Assembly (NCBI GenBank): GCA_049587975.1
Contig: JBAVEY010000006.1
Location: forward strand, 1-21,282
Source of the DNA: DASSJM01 sp049587975
GTDB taxonomy: Bacteria > Actinomycetota > UBA4738 > HRBIN12
DNA: 21,282 bases
Reading direction: 5' to 3'
The notes under the pieces were generated by a model. It did not search any database, was not told where the DNA came from, and was given only the letters and a program-made list of their open reading frames with translations. Made by a program: the position numbers and the translations under genes. Below, in pieces: positions 7,876 to 15,548 of the stretch (position 1 is the stretch's first letter; each line of letters begins with the position of its first letter).

Positions 7876-9230
7876 TGCGCAAACGATCCGTCTCGCTCGT
7901 GTCGGTCATCGCACTCGCCGGGCTCGCGGGGGTCGTCGCACCTGCCGCGCCTGCGGCGGCGGCTGTCAACGAGGTTACGAACTGGAACCGGATCGCGACC
8001 AACACGCTCGTCCAGTTCCCTGCGTTGGCAGGCGGAGCTGCGCCTGCACTCCAGATCAACATGGGGATGGTGCAGGGCGCGGTATACGACGCGGTCAACG
8101 CGATCGAGCCGAGGCACGAGCCGTACCTGCTCCACTCGACCTTCCCCTCGACCGCCTCGAAGAACGCGGCCGTCGCGACCGCGGCCTACACGGTCCTGTC
8201 CGACATCATCGCCGGGGTCCCGCTCACGATCCCCTTCCCGCCCGGCACGGTTCCCCCACTTCCCTCGAGCCTGCAAACGTCAATCGACAGTTCGTACGCC
8301 GCTTCGCTCGCGCCAATCCCTAACGGCCAGTCCAAGACCGACGGGATCAACGCCGGGCTGACAGCGGCCGCAGCGATGAGGACCGCACGGCTGGGTGACG
8401 GACGCTTCGGCCCATCGCAGTGGGACCATCGCACCGGGGCCGGTTACTGGCAGCCACTGTTGGACGCCAGCCAGATGCCGATCCTCGACCCCACGCCCTG
8501 GGTCGGCTTGGTGAAGCCGTTCCTGATGACGAGCTCCTCGCAGTTCCGCACCGACGGCCCGAACGCGCTCACCAGCAACCATTACGCGAAGGACGTCAAC
8601 GAGGTCAAGGCGCTCGGCGGCAACGGCATCGTCGGGGGGACCCCTTCGGCTCGCACACCCGAGCAGACGCACAACGCCATGTTCTGGCAGAGCGCCGGGG
8701 GCCCGGCCGTGCTGTGGAACGATGTCGCCCGCGACCTGGTCGAAGACCCAGGCTACGGCGTCGACATCGATGACAGCACCCTCTTGTTCGCGATGCTGAA
8801 CCTGTCCGGCGCAGATGCAGCGATCAACTGCTGGAACGACAAGTACCACTTCGACTTCTGGCGGCCATGGCAGGCGATTCGCCAGGCGGACACCGACGAC
8901 AACCCCAAGACCGACCCTGACACCTCATGGACGGCGCTCCTCACGGCCCCCTACCCAGAGCATCCGTCGGGGCACATGTGCCTCGACGGCGCGCACCTCT
9001 ACGTGCTGCGGTCGTTCTTCGGCAAGGACAAGATCGCGTTTGGCGTCACGAGCAGCCAGTTCGGTGGCGAGACGCGCTTCTTCGGCCGGTTCTCGGAACC
9101 TCTCAATGCGATCGTCGAGGCTCGCATCTGGGCGGGCTTGCACTTCCGCACCGCCGATGTGCAGGGGGCGGAGCTCGGTAAGAACGTCGCCGAGTACATG
9201 GAGGAGAACTACTTCCAGCTGGTCGACTGA
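7875..9230 (+). CDS. Secreted vanadium-dependent haloperoxidase / PAP2-type phosphatase
   Basis: The 451-residue protein begins with a clear signal peptide (MRKRS, a hydrophobic core, then an Ala-rich region with cleavage near residue 31), so it is exported. The three active-site blocks of the vanadium haloperoxidase/acid phosphatase superfamily are present in order. KX6RP is seen as KYHFDFWRP (K323, R330), PSGH at 364-367 is preceded by H363, and RX5H is seen as RIWAGLH (R417, H423). These residues bind vanadate or phosphate, and H423 would be the covalent ligand. Haloperoxidase and phosphatase activity cannot be separated by these motifs. Length and the secreted form match the bacterial VCPO-like group. 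It overlaps the upstream lipoprotein gene by one base and is divergent from the giant SARP regulator, its likeliest controller. Confidence 0.88.
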   Translation: MRKRSVSLVSVIALAGLAGVVAPAAPAAAAVNEVTNWNRIATNTLVQFPALAGGAAPALQINMGMVQGAVYDAVNAIEPRHEPYLLHSTFPSTASKNAAVATAAYTVLSDIIAGVPLTIPFPPGTVPPLPSSLQTSIDSSYAASLAPIPNGQSKTDGINAGLTAAAAMRTARLGDGRFGPSQWDHRTGAGYWQPLLDASQMPILDPTPWVGLVKPFLMTSSSQFRTDGPNALTSNHYAKDVNEVKALGGNGIVGGTPSARTPEQTHNAMFWQSAGGPAVLWNDVARDLVEDPGYGVDIDDSTLLFAMLNLSGADAAINCWNDKYHFDFWRPWQAIRQADTDDNPKTDPDTSWTALLTAPYPEHPSGHMCLDGAHLYVLRSFFGKDKIAFGVTSSQFGGETRFFGRFSEPLNAIVEARIWAGLHFRTADVQGAELGKNVAEYMEENYFQLVD

Positions 9231-9259
9231 CGCGGAAGCGGCTAGGAGACGTTCGGTCG

Positions 9260-9275
9260 ACCCGCTCGCGCGGGT
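9260..9275. terminator. Hairpin after the haloperoxidase gene
   Basis: ACCCGC and GCGGGT flank a four-base loop, 29 bases past the stop codon. It is a six-pair GC stem without a T tract, which is compatible with a weak terminator. Confidence 0.35.
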
Positions 9276-9322
9276 GTGGGAAGCGATGGCGCGTCTCAAA
9301 GGGAGTGACTGAACCCGTGGCT

Positions 9323-9397
9323 GCGTCCAGCGACGGTTTCCAAGCCTGCGCTGCCCTACCCTCTCGATCCGCCCTCAACGCTCCTTGTGCGTACACC
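9323..9397 (+). repeat. Dispersed intergenic repeat, copy B
   Basis: CCAGCGACGG at 9327-9336 is followed exactly 31 bases after its first base by the 40-base core at 9358-9397. Copy D has the same motif and the same spacing. The core differs from copy C at 3 positions and from copy D at 4. It ends GTGCGTACACC, and that GTG opens the frame of the broken unknown gene downstream. The 5' GGCCTCC module seen in copies A, D and F2 is not recognisable here. Confidence 0.75.
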
Positions 9398-9658
9398 AGT
9401 CCCGGCGGGTAACTTCCGGGACGTGCGTCCCGATGAGCTCGAGCGCCGCCTGCAGGAGCACCTCGACGCCTCGGGCCGGCTCCCCGCGCCGAGCTGCTCC
9501 ACGTCCTCATGCTCCCCGACTTCGAGCGGGCCGACCGGATCGGAGAGTTCTGGAGCTACCCAGAGAGCCGCATTTTCGCCGAGCTGCTGATCGACTGCGA
9601 GGAGGATCGGACGCTCCGGGCGGGTCTTGTCGGCATGTTGCCAGAAGCTGGCCGCTAA
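9387..9658 (+). pseudogene. Unknown small protein (LLIDCEEDRTLRA family), frameshifted copy 1
   Basis: From the GTG at 9387 the frame reads MRTPVPAGNF, then DELERRLQEHLDASGRLP. One base later a second frame continues AELLHVLMLPDFERADRIGE, then FWSYPESRIFAELL, IDCEEDRTLRAG, and ends LPEAGR. Adding one C to the run at 9482-9485 would give RLPRAELLHV and a single protein of about 90 residues. Charge pattern and codon use are protein-like across both halves. I do not recognise the family. The last 84 bases recur, inverted, at 14851-14933. The lesion is either a real frameshift or a homopolymer error. The gene is followed 33 bp later by the methyltransferase gene on the same strand. Confidence 0.55.
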
Positions 9659-9691
9659 CCTGCGTTCGAGACGGAGGAATCGGGAGGCGGG

Positions 9692-10450
9692 ATGACCGTC
9701 CGAACTGACCCAGAAGGGCACGAGACCGACGCGCTGTTCGACCTCGTCGACCTGGAGGGCCGTGAGGTCCTGGAGGTTGGATGCGGCGACGGTCGGCTCA
9801 CCTGGCGGTACGCCGACCGAGCCGCCCACGTCACGGCGATCGATCCGTTCGAGGACGCGATCGAGCGTGCGAAGGAGCGGCTCCGCTCGACTCACCTCCC
9901 CATCGACTTCCGGCATGTGGCCTTCGAGGACTTCGCCACCGCCAGCGACGCCGACCTGTTCGACGTGGGGGTGCTGTCCTGGTCGCTCTGCTGAATGGAG
10001 CAGGAGGGCATGGTCCATGCCCTTGAGCAGATCCACCGGTTGCTGAGGCTGCCCGGGACGCTGATCGAGATCCATCCAGCCCTTGAGATCCCGTTCGTCG
10101 AGGTCTGGTCGAGCGGGGAGCTGTCGTTCCGGGAAGACGATCCCGGGTTCGACTATGAGGATGACCTCCGATCTGCAGAGGAAGCGGTCGCCACGGTCGT
10201 CGGACGGGGCCTCTTCGACCTTCAAGAGCGCCGGCGCTTCGAGCTGCGCACCCACGCCTCCTCGGTGAGGGAGTTCCAGGATCATTGGGCCGTCGTGGAG
10301 GCCTACGATGCTGAGGAGATGGAGGGGGCGCTGGCCCGACGGCAAGACGAGATGTTCGCCCGTTCACATGAGGTTCTCGTGCGCTCGCCCGGAGCCGAGC
10401 TCGTGTACGTGGAACCGGCGACGATGTCACGGCTGATGCCGGCCGGGTAG
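9692..10450 (+). pseudogene. SAM-dependent methyltransferase with an in-frame TGA at codon 101
   Basis: Two frames, 9692-9994 and 9995-10450, are in the same phase and separated only by one TGA (9992-9994). Read through, they give a 252-position class I methyltransferase. Motif I is VLEVGCGDGRL, the acidic ribose-binding residue lies in VTAIDPFEDAIERA, and FDVGVLSWSLC leads into the TGA and then MEQEGMVHALEQ and LLRLPGTLIEI. In related proteins I expect a second Cys at the TGA position (SLCC followed by an EGM helix), so this is TGC to TGA or a selenocysteine codon. GGGAGG four bases before the ATG is a strong ribosome site. The C-terminal half has no lesion, which is unusual for an old pseudogene. 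The substrate is unknown. Confidence 0.7.
10006..10022 (+). other. Perfect hairpin just after the in-frame TGA (possible bSECIS-like element)
   Basis: GGGCATGGTCCATGCCC forms a seven-pair stem with a GTC loop; the loop begins 19 bases after the TGA. A G at the start of an apical loop at this distance fits the loose bacterial SECIS pattern as I recall it. The codons for EGMVHAL naturally give a partial palindrome, so coincidence is quite possible. Confidence 0.25.
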
Positions 10451-10633
10451 CCGGGAGGCCTCGAGCACGGCCGTCCACCCCGTGACCGAGCAGATCGCCA
10501 AGACCGCGGTCTAGAGGCGGCCGACAAGGCTCCTTATGCGTAGACCAGAGAGCAGCTCGTGGCGCGTGCGGATGGCGCGAGTGGCGGAGAGCCGCAACAG
10601 CTCTCCCGGTCACCCAGCCCGCCGACGAACGGG
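10451..10633. other. Gene-free stretch with repeat copy E
   Basis: Between the methyltransferase stop and the next gene's stop there is only repeat copy E. A short open stretch ending KTAV just before 10515 is too small to call. No RNA gene or clear terminator was seen. Confidence 0.5.
10521..10546 (+). repeat. Dispersed intergenic repeat, copy E (3' end only)
   Basis: The last 18 bases of the repeat are present at 10529-10546, GCTCCTTATGCGTAGACC. They match the consensus of the other copies closely. Nothing upstream aligns, so this is a truncated copy. Confidence 0.5.
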
Positions 10634-11161
10634 TCAGACGGATCCGCCAGCCACCCACCGCTCGCGGGTCAGCACGAGGAAGACGAACTCCTGTCCCTCG
10701 TATCGGATCATGCCATCTGCCTCGAACCCGAGCCGCTCCGCGACCGTACGCATGGCCACGTTGTCGGGGACCGTGGGCATGTGTATTCGGGTAGCTCCCG
10801 CATGCGAGAACAGCCATCTGACGAGGAGCCGGACCGCCTCGGTGCCGGTTCCTTTACCCCGCATGGATGGCTCGTCGATGACGATCCCGATCTCGAAGGC
10901 GCCGGACGGAAGTGTTCGATCCGGGGGGAGGTAGGTCTGGATGCCGCCGACCTTCCGACCGTCGACCTCAATGGCTAGATCCAGCGCTCCGCTATCCATG
11001 ATCCCCGAGCGCTCGAACCGGACTCGGAGCGCATCGCGCGTCGGCATGATCGGCTGTACGGACGGGTCAATCTCGAGTCGGTTCGCCCACTCCCGCTCGA
11101 ACTCGTCCATCGAAAGCGGGCGGAGGGTGACGCGCTCCCCTTCGAGCCGGATCCTGTTCAT
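10634..11161 (-). CDS. GNAT family N-acetyltransferase, RimJ/RimL-like
   Basis: This 175-residue protein opens IRLEGERVTLRPLSMDEFE, the usual first strand and helix of RimJ/RimL-type acetyltransferases. It carries the acetyl-CoA loop MRGKGTGTEAV (residues 100-110). The segment GATRIHMPTVPDNVAMRTVA, followed by a GFEADG turn, is the family's motif B region, where the N at position two of DN contacts the cofactor. These enzymes acetylate protein N-termini, amino-sugar antibiotics or small amines; the target here cannot be told. The ATG at 11161 lies two bases after the stop of a cyclase remnant, with no strong ribosome site. The gene appears intact and complete. Confidence 0.85.
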   Translation of the reverse strand: MNRIRLEGERVTLRPLSMDEFEREWANRLEIDPSVQPIMPTRDALRVRFERSGIMDSGALDLAIEVDGRKVGGIQTYLPPDRTLPSGAFEIGIVIDEPSMRGKGTGTEAVRLLVRWLFSHAGATRIHMPTVPDNVAMRTVAERLGFEADGMIRYEGQEFVFLVLTRERWVAGGSV

Positions 11162-11162
11162 C

Positions 11163-11345
11163 TCACGGGTACCGCGGAAGGCTCCGCATCACCCGGTAGA
11201 GGTGCCAGCGGTCGGGGACGCCCTTCAGCTCGTGTTCGCCGGCGTCCTCGAACGTGAGGCCAGAGCCGGCCACGAGGTCCTTCACGGTGGACGAGACGAG
11301 CACCTCCGACGGGTCGGCCGTTGCACCGATCCATGCTACAGAAGC
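11163..11345 (-). pseudogene. C-terminal remnant of a second class III nucleotidyl cyclase
   Basis: Read on the minus strand, this stretch gives IGATADPSEVLVSSTVKDL, then VAGSGLTFEDAGEHELKG and VPDRWHLYRVM before a TGA at 11163-11165. This is the final strand and helix region that closes class III cyclase catalytic domains. No start codon or catalytic part precedes it; its 5' edge runs in another frame into the last codons of the intact cyclase-AAA gene at 11336. Its wording differs from that protein's own cyclase domain, so it is from a different paralog and not a local duplication. I read it as the leftover 3' end of a replaced gene. Confidence 0.6.
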
Positions 11346-14300
11346 GCCTTCGCACGCTCGAGGAGCGGGTCCGTTACCTTGAGGGCCGGTCTCGCGCCGA
11401 GTTGTGCGAAGATTTCGCGGGCTTCCTGGAGGGGCTCCGTTGCATCAGGCTCGCCCAGTGCGAGCGCACACCGGCTCCGTCCCAGGAGCGCCTGCGCCCG
11501 CTCCCAGACGAAGCCGAGCTCCTGCCAGCGAGCGGCCACTTCGGCGAAGAGGTCTGCTGCGGCCTCGTGATCGCCTTCGTGCTCGGCGAGGAGCGCTCGG
11601 GTCGTGAGCAGAGCGTGCTCCTGGAGCGCGTAGACCGGCTCGACACCCTCCCCGAGCCGTGTAGCGAGAGAGACGTCCCCCGCCGCCAGGGCGATACGGA
11701 CGGCACCCGGAAGCCCCGCCGGGTAATACCAAGCCGATCGAGCCCATGGCGTGCCTTCGAACTCCTCGAGGAACTCCAGGGCGAGTTCAGACCGGCCGAT
11801 CGCCAGGCTAGTTGCGGCAGCTGCACCGAAACCGAGCACGCATACGTCGGGCAGTCGCATCTGCCTCGCAGCAGGAACCACGAGATCCGCGAGTCGCGCG
11901 GCCTCCGATCGCTCGCCGCGAAGGGTGTGGACCAAGAGCAGCGCACCTCGGATGAGGACAAGATCCCAGACCGATGCCGCGGCCTCGGCGCGCTCTTCCA
12001 GTCGAGGCCCGAGCTCTACGACCTCGTCCCATCGGCCGAGTTCCTCGAGGAACGCCAACCGGCAGGCCGAGATAGACAGCACGAACTCGTCGATCCCTCG
12101 TCGTTCGGCGAAGGCGACACCTTCCTCACACACCCGGAGCGCCGAGGAGGGTCCCTCCACGAGCCAGAGCGCGTATCCGAGGTTGACGTATTGAAGGGCC
12201 GCAACGCGGCCGAAGCCCTGACCCACGGCGAGATCGATCGCTCGCCGGATGTCGCCGACACCTGCGGCATCACCCTCGAAGGTGCAGGCCAGCCCCCGGA
12301 AGCCAAGGGCTCCGGCCGCTTCGGGGAGTGCGACCTCGGCGGCGAGATTCAGGGCCCGTTGACCCCACGCTTTCGCCTCGTCGAACGCTCCCGCCGTGGC
12401 TCGATCGGCGGCCATGTCGGTGAAAGCCGCGACCAGCTCTGGCCCCGGGGGTTCGGACTCGAGGAGAAGAACCGCCTCGGCGCTAACTTCAGCGGCCCTC
12501 ATGTCGCTCCTCCAAAGGGCCACGGCGAGGCCGACCATCGTCTTGCCGGCGGCGAGACGATCGCCCCTGGCCATGAATCCCTCGATCGCCTCTTCGAAGG
12601 CGGCGGCCGCCTCCGCAAAGCGCCCACGCTGCACCAGCGCATCGGCCCAGCGGGCAAGCAGGTCGGGTCGTCGGTCGTTCGCCGGGCCTGCGAGCTCGAG
12701 CGCCTTCGCGTAATGGGCCTCGGCCCCTGCGACGTCGAGTCCTATGGCACGGTCACCCGCCATGGCGTGGAAACGGACGGACGACTCCAGCAGCTCATCG
12801 GCTTCCTCGGTCCTTCCAGTCGTGCGTGCGAACTCCAGCGCTTCGCCGTAGTGGTACGCGAGGATCTCGCCGAGGTCCTCGATCCGCCCTGACGCTGATC
12901 GCTCGATCCACGCGGCTGCCGCACGATGCTTCGCCACCCGTGCAGCCCTCGGGATCTGCCCGTAGCAGACATCGCGCACGAGCACGTGCCAGAACGCGAA
13001 CTCCTGCTCGCCCGCCATCGAGGACGTACGCGCCGCACGTATGAATTCCTTCCTCGCAAGCTCGTGCATCGCCTGCGCGACCGCTCCCGGCTCGGAGTCC
13101 CCGATCTCGGCGACCGCTCCCGACCAGAACACCTTGCCCACGACGGCGGCGTCCTGGAGCATCGCCTTGCGCTCCGGTGACAGCGTGTCGAGTCGCGCGG
13201 CGATCAGCGATTGCACGGAGTCAGGAAGTCCGATCCGCTCGGAGTCGGCGAGCTGCCAGCCGGCTCCCGCCCGCTCAAGGAGCCCCCGATCACTGAGGAG
13301 GCGCACGAACTCCTCGGCGAAGAGCGGGTTCCCATCGGCCAGGTCGAGGATCGGCGCAGTGACCTCCACCGGCAGCATCGGCTGACCGAGGAGCTCGGAG
13401 ACGAGCTTCCGGATCTCGGCATCCGTCAGCGGCGAGAGCGAGATGATCGTGGAGTTCCGCTTGCCGCCGCCCCAGTTCGCCTCTCGCTCGAACAGCTCGG
13501 GCCTCGCCGTGCAGATCAGGAGTATCGGCACACCCTCCACGTACTCGGCCACGTGCTCGATGAAGGCGAGGAGCGCAGGGTCCGCCCAGTGAAGGTCCTC
13601 GATGACGAACACGCTAGGGTCGCCGGCGGCAAGGTGCTCGAGGTAGCGTCGCCAGGCGGTGAAGTTCTCCTCTCGCTCCGCCGGTACGGATGCGATCCCG
13701 AGGAGCGGCAGGAGCCTCACCTTGAGCCATTCGCGGTCGGGGTCGTCCGGTGGGATCGTCGGCTCGAGCTTCGCGATCGCTACATCGGGAGGGTCACCCT
13801 CGAGAATCCCGGCCTCCGCCTTCACGATCTCGCCGAGCGCCCAGAACGTGATCCCCTCGCCGTACGGGAGGCACCTCCCCTGCCGCCACCGGATAGGCTC
13901 CGGACGCTCGTCGATGAAGCGGAACAGCTCTGCAAGCTGCCGGGACTTCCCGACGCCAGGCTCACCGACGATCGTCAGCAGGTGCATGGTCCGGTCTCGG
14001 ACCGCCCGCTCGAACGTACCCTCGAGGAGTGTGGTTTCCACTTCCCGGCCGACGAGCGGGGTCCTGTGCGCGTGCGTGATGTCGGTTCCGAACCGCGCCC
14101 GGGCCGCCCTCGCGTGCCAGAGGCGTACCGGCTTGGACTTCCCTTTCAGCGCGACCGGCTCGAGCGGCTCGTAGTCAAAGATCTCTTTGGTGGCGAGATA
14201 CGTGTGCTCGCCGACCGCGACGCCGTTCGTGGGAGCCGCGCTCTGCAGCCGGGAGGCGGTGTTCACTACGTCCCCGGCCACGATTCCCTCGCCCTGCTCG

Positions 14301-14749
14301 GGACTCGCGCCCAGGACGACCAGGGCCTCGCCGGTGTCGATGCCTACGCGGACGTTGAGGTCGATGCCCGGGTCTTCGGCGTTCAGGTCCTCGATGGCCT
14401 CGATGATCCGAAGGCCGGCGCGGACGGCGCGCTCGGCGTCGTCCTCGTGGGCCACGGGGGCGCCGAAGACCGCCATCACGGCGTCGCCGATGAACTTCTC
14501 GACCGTGCCGCCGTATCGCCCGATCTCGGCACGGAGGAGCTGGTGGTACGGGCGGATGCGGGCTCGAACGTCCTCGGGGTCGGCTTCGTCGGATGCCGCG
14601 GTGAACCCCACCAGGTCGCAGAAGAGGACCGTGACGACCTTGCGCTCCTCGGCCTTGGGCCGAAGCGCTTCGGAGAGGGGCGCGCCGCAAGCTAGGCAAA
14701 AGCGGGCCCGCTCCGGGTTCTCCTCGCCGCAGGCTGAGCATATGATCAC
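11336..14749 (-). CDS. Zinc-ribbon, class III adenylate cyclase, AAA ATPase and TPR signalling protein
   Basis: The 1,137-residue protein starts with a zinc ribbon (C4, C7, C18, C21). A class III cyclase domain fills residues 37-215 with a full set of catalytic residues: metal aspartates D45 (FCDLVGFT) and D89 (GDAVMAVF), adenine-selecting K85 and D160, and N163 and R167 (VVNTASRL). It should therefore make cAMP from ATP. Next is an AAA/STAND-type ATPase, with Walker A GEPGVGKSR (K268) and Walker B VFVIEDLHWAD near 381-390. The rest, about 640-1137, is helical with TPR-like repeats, as in MalT- and LuxR-type regulators, but there is no C-terminal DNA-binding domain. The start is GTG at 14749, with only a weak ribosome site; it is fixed by the zinc ribbon. 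ATP, cAMP output and ligand sensing by the TPRs are probably linked. Confidence 0.9.
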   Translation of the reverse strand: MIICSACGEENPERARFCLACGAPLSEALRPKAEERKVVTVLFCDLVGFTAASDEADPEDVRARIRPYHQLLRAEIGRYGGTVEKFIGDAVMAVFGAPVAHEDDAERAVRAGLRIIEAIEDLNAEDPGIDLNVRVGIDTGEALVVLGASPEQGEGIVAGDVVNTASRLQSAAPTNGVAVGEHTYLATKEIFDYEPLEPVALKGKSKPVRLWHARAARARFGTDITHAHRTPLVGREVETTLLEGTFERAVRDRTMHLLTIVGEPGVGKSRQLAELFRFIDERPEPIRWRQGRCLPYGEGITFWALGEIVKAEAGILEGDPPDVAIAKLEPTIPPDDPDREWLKVRLLPLLGIASVPAEREENFTAWRRYLEHLAAGDPSVFVIEDLHWADPALLAFIEHVAEYVEGVPILLICTARPELFEREANWGGGKRNSTIISLSPLTDAEIRKLVSELLGQPMLPVEVTAPILDLADGNPLFAEEFVRLLSDRGLLERAGAGWQLADSERIGLPDSVQSLIAARLDTLSPERKAMLQDAAVVGKVFWSGAVAEIGDSEPGAVAQAMHELARKEFIRAARTSSMAGEQEFAFWHVLVRDVCYGQIPRAARVAKHRAAAAWIERSASGRIEDLGEILAYHYGEALEFARTTGRTEEADELLESSVRFHAMAGDRAIGLDVAGAEAHYAKALELAGPANDRRPDLLARWADALVQRGRFAEAAAAFEEAIEGFMARGDRLAAGKTMVGLAVALWRSDMRAAEVSAEAVLLLESEPPGPELVAAFTDMAADRATAGAFDEAKAWGQRALNLAAEVALPEAAGALGFRGLACTFEGDAAGVGDIRRAIDLAVGQGFGRVAALQYVNLGYALWLVEGPSSALRVCEEGVAFAERRGIDEFVLSISACRLAFLEELGRWDEVVELGPRLEERAEAAASVWDLVLIRGALLLVHTLRGERSEAARLADLVVPAARQMRLPDVCVLGFGAAAATSLAIGRSELALEFLEEFEGTPWARSAWYYPAGLPGAVRIALAAGDVSLATRLGEGVEPVYALQEHALLTTRALLAEHEGDHEAAADLFAEVAARWQELGFVWERAQALLGRSRCALALGEPDATEPLQEAREIFAQLGARPALKVTDPLLERAKALL

Positions 14750-14850
14750 GGCACCCGAAGTCTAGGGCCAGGGCGTTTCTCGCTCCTAGGGGCCCAGGCA
14801 TCCGGAATGTAGCTTCCGGCGGAATGTGACATCGCGCCGGTCCCCAGCGT

Positions 14851-14981
14851 CTAGCCGTCGGCTTCCCGCAATATGCCGATAGCACCGCCCGGAGCGTCCG
14901 GTCCTCCTCGCAGTCGATCAGCAACTCGGCGAAGGTGAGGGTCTCGGGCTTCGCTCGGTCCTTAGATGTCGGATCCGTCAC
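14851..14981 (-). pseudogene. Unknown small protein (LLIDCEEDRTLRA family), decayed copy 2
   Basis: The minus strand reads ETLTFAELLIDCEEDRTLRA and then loses frame. Adding one base near 14885 restores IGILREADG and a TAG at 14851-14853, in line with the end of copy 1. Bases 14933 to 14851 align to 9575-9658 (83 against 84 bases, one gap, roughly 80-85% identical by eye). The upstream 30 bases still share the PE-x-F spacing, but no N-terminal half remains. It is clearly a fragment of the same unrecognised family, in the opposite orientation to copy 1. Confidence 0.6.
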
Positions 14982-15007
14982 GAACCGACACCCGCAGCAG
15001 CCGTTTG

Positions 15008-15069
15008 CTCAAGACGACACGCAGGGCTAGCCTCAAGACGACCAGGTCGACCGACGAGCCGACCGACGA
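15008..15069 (+). promoter_or_regulatory. Two pairs of direct repeats upstream of the SnoaL-like gene
   Basis: CTCAAGACGAC occurs at 15008-15018 and 15032-15042, 24 bases apart. GACCGACGA occurs at 15049-15057 and 15061-15069, 12 bases apart. Spacings that are multiples of about one helical turn suggest protein-binding sites on one face of the DNA. A weak TTGCTC, 17 bases, TAGCCT promoter overlaps the first pair. Confidence 0.4.
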
Positions 15070-15081
15070 AAGGAGTGGGCC

Positions 15082-15474
15082 ATGGCACATCCCAACGAGG
15101 AGATCGCCAGGAGCGCAACTGAGGCGATTTCGAAGGGTGACATGGAAGGCTTCCTCAGCCTGCATACGGACGACACCGTCCTGCACTTCCCCGGTCGAGG
15201 GCCGATGGCCGGCGACCACCAAGGCAAGGACGGCGTGGCGAAGATGTTCCAGCAGCAGATGCAGCTACTCGACGCTCCGCCCGAGATCGAGAACCACGAC
15301 ATCGTGGCCGGCGACGACCACACGGTCGTTCTGAACAAGACCCGGGGGACCCGCGGCGGCAAGATGCTCGAGCAGAACCAGGTGGTCGTGATGCACATCG
15401 AGGGCGGCAAGATCGCCGAGGTCTGGCTGCATTTTTCGGATCAGCAGGCCATGGACGAGTTGGCCTCGTCCTGA
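15082..15474 (+). CDS. SnoaL-like / NTF2-fold protein
   Basis: This 130-residue protein has the size and pattern of a single NTF2-fold domain: two N-terminal helices (EEIARSATEAISKGDMEGF), LHTDDTVLHFPGRGPMAG, a KDGVAKMFQQQMQ helix, and long strands ending KIAEVWLHFSDQQAMDELA. Such SnoaL-like proteins are cyclases, isomerases, hydrolases or simple ligand binders, and the pocket residues do not tell which. AGGAG lies seven bases before the ATG at 15082, a clear start. The gene is alone, with no plus-strand gene close behind, and its leader contains two sets of direct repeats, which suggests it is regulated on its own. There are no signal peptide or membrane segments. Confidence 0.82.
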   Translation: MAHPNEEIARSATEAISKGDMEGFLSLHTDDTVLHFPGRGPMAGDHQGKDGVAKMFQQQMQLLDAPPEIENHDIVAGDDHTVVLNKTRGTRGGKMLEQNQVVVMHIEGGKIAEVWLHFSDQQAMDELASS

Positions 15475-15548
15475 AGCCGCTCGCCTACTGAACCGATCGC
15501 CCGCCAGTTAAGGGCCGACTGACGGTCGCTCCCACCAGCCCTCTCGTG

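Larger units (their letters stand above)
14750..15081. other. Intergenic region between cyclase and SnoaL-like gene
   Basis: This stretch holds the second copy of the unknown broken gene (minus strand) and two sets of direct repeats ahead of the SnoaL-like gene. The two intact neighbours are divergent, so both promoters should lie here. No promoter box is convincing. Confidence 0.5.

Noticed and set aside
9358..9397. The repeat core as a tRNA 3' end used as an attachment site
   Set aside because: CTCGATCC vaguely resembles a T-loop, but no paired T-arm or acceptor stem can be formed.
13211..14695. A 494-residue plus-strand frame opposite the cyclase-AAA gene, and similar frames opposite the ATPase gene
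   Set aside because: They are shadows of well-conserved minus-strand proteins, with no ribosome site and no protein-like motifs.
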